Part shown: one piece after another, positions 8,106-23,214 of the stretch
Layout of the letters: each line of letters opens with the position of its first letter
Numbering within the stretch: position 1 is the stretch's first letter
NCBI GenBank assembly: GCA_030550535.1
Contig: JAUQPF010000007.1
Span: 1 to 64,000, forward strand
Reading direction: 5' to 3'
DNA length: 64,000 bases
DNA from: Candidatus Bipolaricaulota bacterium
GTDB taxonomy: Bacteria > Bipolaricaulota > Bipolaricaulia > Bipolaricaulales > Bipolaricaulaceae
Notes under the pieces: model-generated
Told to the model about the DNA's origin: nothing
Database searches by the model: none
The model's input: the letters and a program-made list of their open reading frames with translations, nothing else
Translations under genes and position numbers: made by a program

Positions 8106-8870
8106 GTGCCGGAGATCGTCCTTCAGGGGGTCACCAAGCGGTTTGGCCCGGTGAGGGCCGTGGAGGATCTCACCGCCCGCATTCTCGACCGCGAGCTGTT
8201 CGTGGTGGTGGGGCCCACGGCCTGTGGCAAGACCACGCTCCTTCGCCTCTTGGCCGGCCTCATCCGGCCGGATCAAGGACAGATCTACTTCGACGGCGTC
8301 CTCGTGAACGACCTTCCCCCGCGGGAGCGCGGCGTGCGCATGGTCTTCCAGGGTCAGGATTACGCGCTCTACCCCCACTTTGAGGTTTACCACCCGCAGC
8401 GTTGGTCCAACCTCTCCTTCCCCTTGAAGCTTCGGCGGGAGAGGGTGGCACAGATCCGGGAGCGGGTGGGCCGGGTGGTGCGCCGCTTGGGCATCCCCTC
8501 CCACCTCTTTTCCCGGCGGCCGGGCGAGCTCTCCGAGGGCCAGAAGCAGAAGGTGGCCCTGGGCCGGGCCACCGTGCTTCCACCCAAGGTCCTCCTTCTG
8601 GATGAGCCCTTGGCCCACCTGGACCCGCCCAGCCGGGCCCGCGCCCGCGAGGAGATCCGCCGCCTCCACGAGGAGCTGCGCACCACCACGGTCTACGTGA
8701 CCCATGACCTCGCCGAGGCCTTCCTTTTGGGCGACCGGGTGGCGGTGATGCGCGAAGGGAAATTCGTGCAGGTGGGCACGCCCAAGGAGATCCGCGACCA
8801 TCCCGCGGATGCGTTCGTGGCCGAGTTCGTCCGCGCCTATTGGGAGGGGCTGCGCCGGGCCTTCGGGTGA
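8106..8870 (+). CDS. ABC transporter ATPase, short MalK-like
   Basis: This nucleotide-binding subunit has 254 residues. Walker A is GPTACGKT near residue 36, with Thr-Ala where Ser-Gly is usual. The Q-loop segment MVFQGQDYALYPHF resembles sugar-type MalK proteins (ALYPH). The signature is LSEGQKQKVALGRA rather than LSGGQxQR; Walker B is VLLLDEPLAHLD and the switch is THD. MalK proteins usually run about 370 residues with a regulatory TOBE domain, which is absent here. Start GTG 8106 is three bases after the upstream stop. It may energise the sugar permeases at 1175-2904, which lack an ATPase. A role in cofactor-metal uptake for the AOR operon is the alternative. Convergent with tkt, seven bases apart. 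Confidence 0.85.
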   Translation: MPEIVLQGVTKRFGPVRAVEDLTARILDRELFVVVGPTACGKTTLLRLLAGLIRPDQGQIYFDGVLVNDLPPRERGVRMVFQGQDYALYPHFEVYHPQRWSNLSFPLKLRRERVAQIRERVGRVVRRLGIPSHLFSRRPGELSEGQKQKVALGRATVLPPKVLLLDEPLAHLDPPSRARAREEIRRLHEELRTTTVYVTHDLAEAFLLGDRVAVMREGKFVQVGTPKEIRDHPADAFVAEFVRAYWEGLRRAFG

Positions 8871-8877
8871 AAGCCCC

Positions 8878-10938
8878 CTATCCTGAGCTTCGCGTCTGGC
8901 TCAGCACAGCTTTGGCCACACGAACAACGTTTTCCACAGAGATCCCAAGCTTCTCCAGAACCGCCTGTCCGGGGGCGCTGGCCCCAAAGCGGGCGATCCC
9001 CACCACCGCGCCGTCCAGGCCCACGTAGCGCTCCCAGCCCAAGGGGCAGCCGGCCTCTACGGCCACCCGCGCCCGCACCGCTTTGGGCAACACCGCCTCC
9101 CGGTAGGCCTCCGGCTGGGCCGCGAAGAGCTCGAAGCTCGGAAGGGCCACCACCCGCACGTTGAGCCCCTCCTCCGCGAGCTTCTTCCCGGCCTCCAGGG
9201 CCACCAGGACCTCGGAGCCTGTGCCGATGAGGATGAGGTCGGGTTGCCCTTCGCGGGCCTGCCAAAGCATGTACCCTCCGCGGTGGAGGTTCTCCGGGCC
9301 GGCAAGATCCCGGCGGTCCAGGACGGGCACGTCCTGGCGGGTGAGGATGAGGGCTGTAGGGCCCTCCTTTCGGCGCAAGGCGGCGACCCAGGCCTCCCGC
9401 ACCTCGTTGGCGTCCGCCGGCCGGATCACCACGAGGTTCGGCACGCACCGCAGGTTCATGAGCTGTTCCACGGGTTGATGGGTGGGGCCGTCCTCGCCCA
9501 CGGCCACGGAGTCGTGGGTGAACACGAAGACCGCGCGGGTGTGGCTCATGGCCGCAAGGCGAATGGGCGGCCGCATGTAGTCGGAGAAGACGAGGAAGGT
9601 GCCGCAGAACGGGATCACCCCGCCGTGGCGGGCCATTCCCAGGGCGATGGCGCCCATGGCGTGCTCCCGGACCCCAAAGTGGAGGTTGCGGCCGGCGTAG
9701 CTCCAGCCCCCGCCCACCGCGCCCTGCACCGGCCCCGGATCCGGTGGGGCTTGAAAATCGCCCTTCCCCTTGAGCCAGGTGAAACAGGAGGGGTTCAGGT
9801 CTGCGGACCCGCCCATAAGCTCGGGGATCCTCTCCCCAAGGGCCTGAAGCACGGCCTCCGAGGCCTTGCGGGTGGAAACCTTCGTGCCCGGCGCGAACTC
9901 CGGAAGGTTTTGGTCCCAGCCGGGCGGGAGCTCCCCGGCCATGCGGCGCTGGAACTCTTGGGCGAGCTCGGGATAGGCCCGCGCGTACTCCGAAAAAAGC
10001 TTCTGCCACGCGGCTTCCTCGGCCTCCGCCTTGGCCCGAAGCTCCGCGAAATGGGCCCGCACCTCTTCCGGCACGAAGAACGGGGGCTCCTCCGGCCATC
10101 CCAGGTTCCTCTTGGCGGCCCGCGCTTCCTCCGGGCCCAAGGGTGCCCCATGGACGTGGAACGTCCCGGCCTTCGTGGGCGCGCCGTACCCGATCACCGT
10201 GCGGACACAGATCAAGGAGGGCCTCTCCCGCTCGGCCTTGGCCGCCTGGATCGCCCCGTGGACCGCCTCAAGGTCGTTCCCGTCCGGGACCTCCAGGACC
10301 TGCCAGCCGTAGGCCTCAAACCTTTTGCGCACGTCCTCGGTGAAGGCGAGGGCCGTGGAGCCCGCGAGGGACACGAAGTTCTGGTCGTAAAGGACGATGA
10401 GCTTCCCCAGCCGGAGGTGGCCGGCGAGGGAGGCGGCCTCGGCCACCACGCCCTCCATGAGGTCCCCGTCGGAGGCGAGGACGTAGGTGTAGTGGTCCAC
10501 GATGGGGAAGCCCGGGCGGTTGAAGAGGGCGGCGAGGTGGGCCTCGGCGATGGCCATGCCCACGGCGTTGGCGAAGCCCTGGCCCAGGGGGCCGGTGGTC
10601 ACCTCCACCCCCGGGGTGAGCCCGGCCTCCGGGTGCCCGGGCGTCCGGCTCCCCCACTGCCGAAAGTTCTGGATCTCCTCCAGGGGCAGGTAGCCGAAAA
10701 GGTGGAGGAGGGCGTAGAGGAGGGCGGAGCCGTGGCCGGCGGAGAGGATGAACCGATCGCGGTCGGGCCAGCTGGGGTTGCAGGGGCTGTGGCGGAGGTG
10801 CCGGCTCCAGAGGACGTAGGCCATGGGCGCCGCCCCCAAAGGAAGCCCAGGGTGGCCCGATTTGGCCCGCTCGATCATGTCCACGGCCAAAAACCGCAGG
10901 GCGTTCACGCAAAGTTCATCAAGCACGGCTCCTTTCAT
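8878..10938 (-). CDS. tkt: Transketolase
   Basis: This thiamine diphosphate enzyme moves two-carbon units in the non-oxidative pentose phosphate pathway. It has 686 residues, the normal full length. N-terminal motifs include [17 protein letters not shown] and the catalytic-site [18 protein letters not shown]. The ThDP/Mg segment is DGDLMEGV near residue 155, followed by a Pyr domain with FGVREHAMG and a C-terminal domain starting around 540. ATG 10938 is preferred over TTG 10959 because AGGAGG lies five bases upstream. It appears monocistronic and convergent with the ABC ATPase gene. Confidence 0.95.
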   Translation of the reverse strand: MKGAVLDELCVNALRFLAVDMIERAKSGHPGLPLGAAPMAYVLWSRHLRHSPCNPSWPDRDRFILSAGHGSALLYALLHLFGYLPLEEIQNFRQWGSRTPGHPEAGLTPGVEVTTGPLGQGFANAVGMAIAEAHLAALFNRPGFPIVDHYTYVLASDGDLMEGVVAEAASLAGHLRLGKLIVLYDQNFVSLAGSTALAFTEDVRKRFEAYGWQVLEVPDGNDLEAVHGAIQAAKAERERPSLICVRTVIGYGAPTKAGTFHVHGAPLGPEEARAAKRNLGWPEEPPFFVPEEVRAHFAELRAKAEAEEAAWQKLFSEYARAYPELAQEFQRRMAGELPPGWDQNLPEFAPGTKVSTRKASEAVLQALGERIPELMGGSADLNPSCFTWLKGKGDFQAPPDPGPVQGAVGGGWSYAGRNLHFGVREHAMGAIALGMARHGGVIPFCGTFLVFSDYMRPPIRLAAMSHTRAVFVFTHDSVAVGEDGPTHQPVEQLMNLRCVPNLVVIRPADANEVREAWVAALRRKEGPTALILTRQDVPVLDRRDLAGPENLHRGGYMLWQAREGQPDLILIGTGSEVLVALEAGKKLAEEGLNVRVVALPSFELFAAQPEAYREAVLPKAVRARVAVEAGCPLGWERYVGLDGAVVGIARFGASAPGQAVLEKLGISVENVVRVAKAVLSQTRSSG

Positions 10939-10967
10939 CCCCTCCTCCTTTTTCGGCAAACGCGGCG

Positions 10968-10973
10968 ATTATA
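10968..10973 (-). promoter_or_regulatory. -10 element upstream of tkt
   Basis: The minus strand reads a perfect TATAAT here, 30 bases before the tkt ATG, leaving room for a short leader containing the Shine-Dalgarno sequence. No good -35 box is evident at 16-18 bases spacing. Confidence 0.4.
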
Positions 10974-10998
10974 CCTGGCCCGTTTTTGCGAAACGTTC

Positions 10999-11004
10999 TA
11001 TGCT
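10999..11004 (+). promoter_or_regulatory. -10 element of purB, suggesting a leaderless mRNA
   Basis: TATGCT lies only eight bases before the purB ATG at 11013, so transcription would begin at or just before the start codon. There is no Shine-Dalgarno sequence. The -35 region is weak (TGGCCC at 10976-10981). Confidence 0.35.
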
Positions 11005-11012
11005 TTGGCGCC

Positions 11013-12293
11013 ATGCTTGAACGCTACGCCCTTTCACCCATGAAGGAGCTTTGGACGCTGGAGGCCCAGTACGAGCGCTGGCTTTCCGTGGAGCTCGCGG
11101 CCCTGGAGGCGTTGGAGGAGCTGGGGGAGGTTCCCCCGGGAACGGTCCAGGCGGTGCGGGCTAAAGCCCGCATCGACGTGGAAAAGTTCCTCGCGGCGGA
11201 ACGGGAGGTGGGCCACGACCTCCTGGCCTTCCTCTGGGTGCTCGAGGAGGAGGTGGGCCCGGAGGGGCGCTGGCTCCATTTCGGCCTCACCTCCTCCGAC
11301 GTCAAGGACACGGCGCTCGCCCTCCTCGTGCGCGACGCCCTGGACATCGTTTTGGAAAAAGCGCGGGCCCTGGGAGAGGTCCTGGTCCAGCGGGCCAAGG
11401 AGCACAAGCGGACGGTGATGCTGGGCCGCACCCACGGCCAGTGGGCCGAGCTCACCACCCTGGGGTTGAAGTTCCTCCTTTGGTACGACGAGCTGCGGCG
11501 GGTGGAGGAGCGGCTCCGGCGCGCCCGGGAGGCGATTTCCGTGGGGAAACTTTCGGGGGCCGTGGGCACCTACGCCCACTTCCCGCCGGAGGCGGAGGCC
11601 CGGGCCCTAGAGAAGCTCGGGCTGAAACCCTGCCCGATCGCCAGCCAGGTGGTGAGCCGCGACCGCTACGCCGAGGTCCTCTTCGCCCTGGCCTCCGCGG
11701 CCTCCCTGGTGGAGAAGATCGCCCTAGAGGTGCGCCACCTCTCCCGCACGGAGGTGGGGGAGGTGGCGGAAGGACGCCCCGAGGGCTCCTCGGCCATGCC
11801 CCACAAGCGCAATCCCATCCTCTCGGAGAGGCTGTGCGGGCTTGCGCGGCTGGTGCGGGCCGCGCTCGGCCCCGCCCTGGAGAACAACGCCCTCTGGCAC
11901 GAGCGGGACATGTCCCACTCCTCCGTGGAGCGCGTGCTCCTTCCCCAGACCTCCCTCGTTGTGGACTACATGCTGAGCCGGGCGGCCAAGCTCCTTCGGG
12001 AGCTTTGGGTCTTCCCAAAGCGCATGCGAGAAAACGTGGAGAGGGCTTTGGATATGCATTTTTCCGAAGGGCTCCTTTTGGCCTTGGTGCGGGCGGGGAT
12101 GGCCCGGAAGGAAGCCCATGGCCTTGTGGCGGAACTGAGCCGGCGGGCGGAGGTGGAAGGAAGGAGCCTGCGGGAGGTGGCCGGGGCGGATCCCCAGATC
12201 CGCGCGCTCGGACTGGATCTCTCCGCGATCTTTCGGGAGGAGCGGGCGCTGGCCAGGGTGGAGGAGATCTACCGGCGGGTGCTTGGGGAATAA
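11013..12293 (+). CDS. purB: Adenylosuccinate lyase
   Basis: PurB cleaves SAICAR and adenylosuccinate in purine synthesis. The 426-residue protein begins MLERYALSPMKELWTLEAQY, the standard PurB N terminus. It carries HDLLAF and TSSDVKDTA in the first third, the GRTHGQWAELTTLG block near residue 140, and the signature loop GSSAMPHKRNPI near 265 with the catalytic serine. ATG 11013 is chosen over upstream in-frame codons because it matches family starts and sits just after a -10 box. A strong terminator shared with the convergent csp gene follows immediately. Confidence 0.95.
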   Translation: MLERYALSPMKELWTLEAQYERWLSVELAALEALEELGEVPPGTVQAVRAKARIDVEKFLAAEREVGHDLLAFLWVLEEEVGPEGRWLHFGLTSSDVKDTALALLVRDALDIVLEKARALGEVLVQRAKEHKRTVMLGRTHGQWAELTTLGLKFLLWYDELRRVEERLRRAREAISVGKLSGAVGTYAHFPPEAEARALEKLGLKPCPIASQVVSRDRYAEVLFALASAASLVEKIALEVRHLSRTEVGEVAEGRPEGSSAMPHKRNPILSERLCGLARLVRAALGPALENNALWHERDMSHSSVERVLLPQTSLVVDYMLSRAAKLLRELWVFPKRMRENVERALDMHFSEGLLLALVRAGMARKEAHGLVAELSRRAEVEGRSLREVAGADPQIRALGLDLSAIFREERALARVEEIYRRVLGE

Positions 12294-12294
12294 A

Positions 12295-12320
12295 AAGAGG
12301 GGGCGGAAACGCCCCCTCTT
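12295..12320. terminator. Bidirectional intrinsic terminator between purB and csp
   Basis: A perfect 11-bp stem (12295-12305 with 12310-12320) closes a GAAA tetraloop. It is flanked by A-runs on the left and T-rich sequence on the right, so it can stop transcription of both convergent genes. Confidence 0.85.
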
Positions 12321-12342
12321 TCCTTCCTCGCTGCGCTTGGGT

Positions 12343-12543
12343 TCAGCGCGGCTTCACGTTCTTGGCCTGCGGGCCCTTCGGACCCTGCTCGACGTCGAAC
12401 TCCACGATCTGACCCTCGCGCAAGGTCTTGAAGCCCGGCATGTCGATGGCCGAGAAGTGCACGAACACATCCGGCCCGTTCTCCTGGGCGATGAAGCCGT
12501 AACCCTTGGCCTCGTCGAACCACTTCACTTTGCCTATGGCCAT
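12343..12543 (-). CDS. csp: Cold-shock protein, CspA family
   Basis: This 66-residue single OB-fold protein binds RNA and single-stranded DNA and unwinds mRNA structure. RNP1 (KGYGFIAQ) and RNP2 (VFVHFSAI) are both intact, and the start [17 protein letters not shown] is canonical. The ATG at 12543 follows AAGGGGGG. Upstream lies a leader of about 105 bases with a 9-bp hairpin, a layout common for cold-shock genes. Its promoter is back-to-back with that of the divergent sigma factor gene. Confidence 0.95.
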   Translation of the reverse strand: MAIGKVKWFDEAKGYGFIAQENGPDVFVHFSAIDMPGFKTLREGQIVEFDVEQGPKGPQAKNVKPR

Positions 12544-12595
12544 TGGGAGTCCCCCCTTTCTTTGAAACTCGACCGACTCCATGCGCCCTACTGCT

Positions 12596-12616
12596 TGTTG
12601 GGGGCAACCCCCAACA
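12596..12616 (-). promoter_or_regulatory. Hairpin in the csp 5' leader
   Basis: A 9-bp perfect stem (12596-12604 with 12608-12616) with a three-base loop lies in the untranslated leader of csp, about 55 bases before the start codon. It could act in temperature-dependent mRNA structure; this is inference. Confidence 0.5.
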
Positions 12617-12656
12617 GCCACGTCGGTGCTGCACTTCGTTCGGTCCTGCGAGGGTC

Positions 12657-12684
12657 AGTGTACGCGATCTTCGGGGGCGCGCAA
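12657..12684 (-). promoter_or_regulatory. csp promoter
   Basis: On the minus strand TTGCGC (12679-12684) and TACACT (12657-12662) are separated by 16 bases, placing the transcript start near 12650. Confidence 0.55.
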
Positions 12685-12687
12685 GTC

Positions 12688-12715
12688 TTGTCGCCCAAGG
12701 GGAGGGCGCTACACT
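12688..12715 (+). promoter_or_regulatory. Sigma factor gene promoter, suggesting a leaderless mRNA
   Basis: TTGTCG (12688-12693) and TACACT (12710-12715) are spaced by 16 bases. The start codon is at 12725, nine bases past the -10 box, with no Shine-Dalgarno sequence between. The -35 boxes of this promoter and of csp lie three bases apart, back to back, and share the same -10 hexamer. Confidence 0.55.
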
Positions 12716-12724
12716 TTTCGCGGG

Positions 12725-16543
<3,819 letters not shown>

Positions 16544-16550
16544 GTCCTGG

Positions 16551-17837
16551 CTAGGAAGGGCGATCTCCGCGGTCTTGCGGGCGATCGAACACCACCCCCT
16601 CGGTGAGGTTCTCCTCCACGCGCACGATGCGCACCGTCACAATTGTACCGCGCGCGAGGGCCGCGGATTCCGCCACCCCCACGCGGAGGTAGTTCTCCGT
16701 GTGCCCCACCCACCATCCGCCCTCCTGCTCCTCCACAAGGAGCTCCAGGGTGGCTCCGAGGAAGCGCTGGCGGGCCAGGCGGGACCAGCGGCGGGCGAGG
16801 CCGGCGAGTTCCGCGCTGCGGCGGGCGGCCTCCGCTTTGGGGACCCGCCCGGGGAGGCGGGCCGCGGCCGTCCCCGGCCGCGGGGAGTACCGAAAGATGT
16901 GGAGGTTCAAAGGGGTGAGGGCCTCCAAGAGCTCCACCGTGCGGGAGAAAGCCCGCTCGTCCTCGCCCGGAAAGCCCACCATCACGTCCGCCCCGAGGGT
17001 GGCCTTGGGCACAGAGCTCAGGAAGGCCAGGGCCTTTTCCTTGTACTCCGCGGCGGTGTAGGCCCGGCCCATGGCCGCAAGGACGCGGTCGTCCCCGGAC
17101 TGCAGGGGCATGTGCAGGTACGGGCAGAGCCGGGGTTCCCGAGAAAAGAGCGCGAGGAGCTCAGGGGTCAGGCCCTCGGGGTTCACGGAGGTCAAGCGGT
17201 AGCGCACGCCCTCCACCCGCAAAAGCTCCGAAAGGAGGTCGGCGAGGGTGGGCCGCTCCGGAAGGTCCCGGCCGTACTGGGCCAGGTTCACCCCGGTGAC
17301 CACGATCTCCTTGTGGCCGGCCGCGGCCAGGGCCTCGGCCTCCTCCCGCGCCACCTTGGGGGGCTTGCTCCGCAGAGGCCCGCGCACCTGCCAGGTGCGG
17401 CAAAAGGTGCATCCCTGGGTGCAGCCGTCCTGGACCTTGAGGAGGGCCCGGGCCCGCGGGAACGGCCCGCGCACCCGCTCCTCCGCCAAGGAGGGCCAAC
17501 CGCCCTCGGGGAGGGCATCCCCGCGCAGGTAGGCCATGAGGAGCTCAGGAAGCCGGGCCTTGTCCCTATTGCCCACCACGAGGTCCGCGCCCGCCCGCAA
17601 AAGCCCAGCCCGAGCGCCGTCCGCCCCGCAGCCCACCGCCACCACCAACGCCCCCGGATGCTCCCGCCGCAGCTGGGCCACGAGCTTCCGGGATTTGCGG
17701 TCCGCGAGGGCCGTCACCGTACAGGTGTTCACCACGTGGACCTCGCCCTCGCCGGGAAGGGTCGCCAAGCGCTCCGCAAGGTACTGGGCCTCGTATTGGT
17801 TGACCCGACAGCCCAACGTATGCACGTAGACCCTCAT
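16551..17837 (-). CDS. mtaB: tRNA t6A37 methylthiotransferase, MtaB type (radical SAM)
   Basis: This enzyme converts t6A37 to ms2t6A in ANN-decoding tRNAs. It has 428 residues. The N-terminal UPF0004 domain has its cluster cysteines in [20 protein letters not shown] and VGCGAD. The radical SAM cluster CTQGCTFC is near residue 145, and a TRAM domain lies at the C terminus (residues about 370-428). TLGCRVNQ at the N terminus favours MtaB over MiaB or RimO. ATG 17837 overlaps the upstream AMMECR1 stop (ATGA); the open frame further upstream runs antisense through other genes and is not coding. Confidence 0.93.
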   Translation of the reverse strand: MRVYVHTLGCRVNQYEAQYLAERLATLPGEGEVHVVNTCTVTALADRKSRKLVAQLRREHPGALVVAVGCGADGARAGLLRAGADLVVGNRDKARLPELLMAYLRGDALPEGGWPSLAEERVRGPFPRARALLKVQDGCTQGCTFCRTWQVRGPLRSKPPKVAREEAEALAAAGHKEIVVTGVNLAQYGRDLPERPTLADLLSELLRVEGVRYRLTSVNPEGLTPELLALFSREPRLCPYLHMPLQSGDDRVLAAMGRAYTAAEYKEKALAFLSSVPKATLGADVMVGFPGEDERAFSRTVELLEALTPLNLHIFRYSPRPGTAAARLPGRVPKAEAARRSAELAGLARRWSRLARQRFLGATLELLVEEQEGGWWVGHTENYLRVGVAESAALARGTIVTVRIVRVEENLTEGVVFDRPQDRGDRPS

Positions 17838-18355
17838 TTTTCGCCGTGGCGCTCGACGGTGAACCGGTAGATCTCGCAGGGCTCGTCCGGGGAAAGACCG
17901 GCCTTCATCTTGGCGATGCGCAGCTGCTCCTCCCCCGTGTCCACGCCCGGGAGATCCGGGAGGAGGAGGCCCCGGCGCCAGCCCTTCTCCACGATCACCC
18001 CGTAGCGCTTGGGATCCAAATCCTCCACGGTGCAAGGCTCGGGCGGGGAGAGTACGTCCACGGTGATGGAAAGGTGGGGGAGCTCCTCGGGCCGCACGGG
18101 CGGGAACCGCGGGTCCTCCGTGGCCGCGCGGATGGCGTTCTCGATGATCTCTTGGGCCAAGTTCTCCTCGGTGGGGAGGTAGGTGCCGATGCAGCCCCGC
18201 AAAAGCCCCTGCTTTTTGAGGGACACGAAGGCCCCGGCCCGCCGGGTGAAAAGCTCCGCGGGAAGATCGGGGGGAGGGGGGATCCTCCGCCCCTCCCGGA
18301 CCCAGGCCTCGATGGCCCGCCGCGCGAGCTCCACGTAGGGATCCGGACTGCGCAC
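17834..18355 (-). CDS. AMMECR1 domain protein
   Basis: This 173-residue single-domain AMMECR1 protein has the family's defining [10 protein letters not shown] motif (residues 53-62) and the later CEIYRF near the C terminus. Biochemical function is not settled for the family. Archaeal and bacterial members are often encoded with MEMO or radical SAM proteins. Start is GTG 18355. It heads the minus-strand operon AMMECR1-mtaB-phoH-ligA with four-base coupling to mtaB. Confidence 0.9.
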   Translation of the reverse strand: MRSPDPYVELARRAIEAWVREGRRIPPPPDLPAELFTRRAGAFVSLKKQGLLRGCIGTYLPTEENLAQEIIENAIRAATEDPRFPPVRPEELPHLSITVDVLSPPEPCTVEDLDPKRYGVIVEKGWRRGLLLPDLPGVDTGEEQLRIAKMKAGLSPDEPCEIYRFTVERHGEK

Positions 18356-18397
18356 AAAAGGAGCCTACCCACCCCCTCTGAAAACGCAACCCATGGT

Positions 18398-18427
18398 TTG
18401 ACGAGGAGGGGAAGGGAGGGCTAACTT
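18398..18427 (+). promoter_or_regulatory. Promoter of the LCP-like gene, suggesting a leaderless mRNA
   Basis: TTGACG (18398-18403), an 18-base spacer, and TAACTT (18422-18427) lie upstream. The ATG follows after seven bases, with no Shine-Dalgarno sequence. Confidence 0.5.
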
Positions 18428-18434
18428 CTCCCCG

Positions 18435-19529
18435 ATGCGACGCCTCCTGCTTGTGGCGGGCGCGGTGCTCCTTGGCCTGGGTGCGGCCCTGTTCTTCGCC
18501 TTCACCCGCAGCGAGGTCCGGCGCGCCCTGGCCCAGGGAGAGCCCGTCCAAGTCCTCGTCCTTCTGCGCACCGGAATCCCCGCGGACGAGCCCGGCCCGG
18601 ACCTCGCCGTGCTCGTGAGCCTCCTTCCCCAACGCCGCTGCGCCTGGATCCTGATCCCAGGAAGCCTCCTTCTTCCCCAGGAGGGCACGTGGCGCACCCT
18701 CAAGGAGGGCGGGACGAAAGCGGTGGAGGCGCTCGCCGCCCTCTGGGAGCTTCCCATCCTTTGCGTGGGGGAGCTTTCCCCAGAAGCCTGGGATGGCTTG
18801 GTGCAGGAGCTGGGCGGGGTGGTGGCCCGGCCCGAGGAACGCCTGGTCTTCCAGGACCCCCAGCGGCGGGTGTTCCTCGACGTTCCCGCGGGCGAGCAGC
18901 TCCTGGACGGCCCAAAATCCCGGGAGTTCCTGGCCTACCTCCTGCGGTACCGCGGGAGCCCCGATCTTTTGGGGCTCTCCACCTTCTTTGGGGACCTCCT
19001 GCCCCGCCTCCTGGGCCGGCCCGAGCTTCTGCGCCAAACCCTCGTCCTCCCCGGGGTCTCGCCCTGGGCCGCGCGGGATTTCTGGGAGGGGGTGGCGCGC
19101 GCCCAATCCCGGGTGGAGGTCCTGCCCCTCGTGGCGGAAGATAGCCGCCTCATGCCCGATTACGTACGCATCCGAAAGCTGCGGGAGGCCCTGGCCCTGG
19201 GGCGCACCTTCCTCACCCGGGAGGAGGTGCGGGTGTTCGTGGCCAACGGCACCCGGGAGCGCTTCCTGGCCACGCGCACGGCCGCCTGGCTTGCGGCCCG
19301 GGGGTTCGCCGTGGCCGGGGTGGGCGCGGCCGACCGCATGGACTACACCCGGAGCTTCCTCCTTGTGCGAAAAGGGGCGGAGGCCAAGGCCGAGCTCCTG
19401 CGAGCCCTCCTTCCTAGGGACGTGGCGGTGGTGGCGGCGGAGGCGTTCGGGGTGGAGCGGCTGGGCGGCTGGCCGGAGGGCGCGGACGTGGTGCTCCTTT
19501 TGGGGGTGGGGTTCGATGTGGGGACCTGA
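18435..19529 (+). CDS. LytR-CpsA-Psr-like membrane-anchored protein with LytR C-terminal domain
   Basis: This 364-residue protein has an N-terminal membrane anchor (residues 3-24), a diverged LCP-like domain and a C-terminal LytR_C domain (EVRVFVANGTRERFLATRTAAWLAARGF onward, about residues 262-350). LCP enzymes attach polymers to peptidoglycan. Here the key segment normally reading SIPRDT is LIPGSL, and the GGV/LDG region ends FLAYLLRYRG, so catalytic arginines of active LCP transferases seem lost. The LCP assignment is therefore tentative while the LytR_C call is firmer. Overlaps rsfS by 14 bases; a similar LCP-rsfS order occurs in several phyla. Confidence 0.7.
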   Translation: MRRLLLVAGAVLLGLGAALFFAFTRSEVRRALAQGEPVQVLVLLRTGIPADEPGPDLAVLVSLLPQRRCAWILIPGSLLLPQEGTWRTLKEGGTKAVEALAALWELPILCVGELSPEAWDGLVQELGGVVARPEERLVFQDPQRRVFLDVPAGEQLLDGPKSREFLAYLLRYRGSPDLLGLSTFFGDLLPRLLGRPELLRQTLVLPGVSPWAARDFWEGVARAQSRVEVLPLVAEDSRLMPDYVRIRKLREALALGRTFLTREEVRVFVANGTRERFLATRTAAWLAARGFAVAGVGAADRMDYTRSFLLVRKGAEAKAELLRALLPRDVAVVAAEAFGVERLGGWPEGADVVLLLGVGFDVGT

Positions 19530-19872
19530 GGGCGAGCTCCTGCGCCGGGCTGCCTCCCTCATCGCCGACAAGAAGGGCGACCGCCTGGTCCTTTTGGACC
19601 TGCGGGATACCTCCATCCCCACGGACTTCTTCCTCATCGCCGAGGGGGAGAATCCCCTTCACGTGCGGTCCATCGCCGAGCACCTCATGGCGAAGCTGCC
19701 CGTGGCCCCCCGCCACACGGAGGGCCTCTCCGACGGGCGGTGGGTCCTTCTGGACTACGGGGATTTCGTGGTGCACCTTTTCCCCAGGGATGTGCGGAGT
19801 TTTTACGATTTGGAGGGGATTTGGCCGGACAAGGTGGTGGAGGGGTGGACGGGGGAGGGCGGGCCCGTATAA
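19516..19872 (+). CDS. rsfS: Ribosomal silencing factor RsfS
   Basis: RsfS binds L14 on the 50S subunit and blocks subunit joining when nutrients run out. The 118-residue protein has the expected core: KKGDRLVLLDLRD near residue 18, STDFFLIA-like IPTDFFLIAEGEN, and the C-terminal block WVLLDYGDFVVHLF with YDLEGIWPD. The start ATG 19516 lies within the upstream gene. Its TAA stop is part of the -10 box of the first rRNA promoter, so a 50S-silencing factor and 23S rRNA genes are physically interlocked. Confidence 0.93.
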   Translation: MWGPEGELLRRAASLIADKKGDRLVLLDLRDTSIPTDFFLIAEGENPLHVRSIAEHLMAKLPVAPRHTEGLSDGRWVLLDYGDFVVHLFPRDVRSFYDLEGIWPDKVVEGWTGEGGPV

Positions 19873-19873
19873 T
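19846..19873 (+). promoter_or_regulatory. rRNA promoter P1
   Basis: TGGACG (19846-19851), 16 bases, then a perfect TATAAT (19868-19873). The hexamer contains the rsfS TAA stop codon. Confidence 0.55.
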
Positions 19874-19881
19874 GGGGCCCC

Positions 19882-19909
19882 TTGTCCGGAAGGGTTCCGG
19901 ACGTATAAT
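19882..19909 (+). promoter_or_regulatory. rRNA promoter P2
   Basis: TTGTCC (19882-19887), 16 bases, then a perfect TATAAT (19904-19909). Together with P1 this gives the tandem promoter layout typical of rRNA operons, placed directly before the 23S gene. Confidence 0.65.
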
Positions 19910-19935
19910 AGGGGTAGCCTTCCGCGGTCCTTGAC

Positions 19936-19956
19936 AAGTGAATAGGGCGTCCGCTG

Positions 19957-19962
<6 letters not shown>
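19936..19962 (+). repeat. Left arm of the 23S rRNA processing stem
   Basis: These 27 bases are complementary to 23040-23066, with one G-U pair. They include helix 1 of the mature 23S and extend beyond it, forming the double-stranded stalk normally cut by RNase III. Confidence 0.8.
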
Positions 19963-23039
<3,077 letters not shown>

Positions 23040-23045
<6 letters not shown>

Positions 23046-23066
23046 CAGCGGACGCTCTATTCACTT
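23040..23066 (+). repeat. Right arm of the 23S rRNA processing stem
   Basis: Reverse complement of 19936-19962 with one G-U pair; closes the pre-23S loop-out stem before the 5S gene. Confidence 0.8.
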
Positions 23067-23085
23067 CTCAGGACCGCGGGTGATT

Positions 23086-23202
<117 letters not shown>

Positions 23203-23214
23203 ATTTTTATTTTG
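23203..23214 (+). terminator. T-rich end of the rRNA operon
   Basis: ATTTTTATTTT directly follows the GC-rich terminal helix of 5S rRNA, which together can act as an intrinsic terminator. The convergent GH31 stop codon lies inside this T-run. Confidence 0.4.

Noticed and set aside
9244..11043. Long open frames opposite tkt, ligA, the 46.7-49 kb region and others
   Set aside because: They are antisense to genes with clear family motifs and have Arg/Gly/Pro-biased sequence typical of GC-rich shadow frames.
12581..12724. Earlier in-frame starts for the sigma factor
   Set aside because: They would place the well-formed sigma and csp promoters inside coding sequence and add residues unlike any sigma N terminus.
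19931..19936. Perfect TTGACA just before the 23S gene
   Set aside because: No -10 box at 15-19 bases; the nearest TATGGT is 26 bases away. It lies at the base of the processing stem instead.
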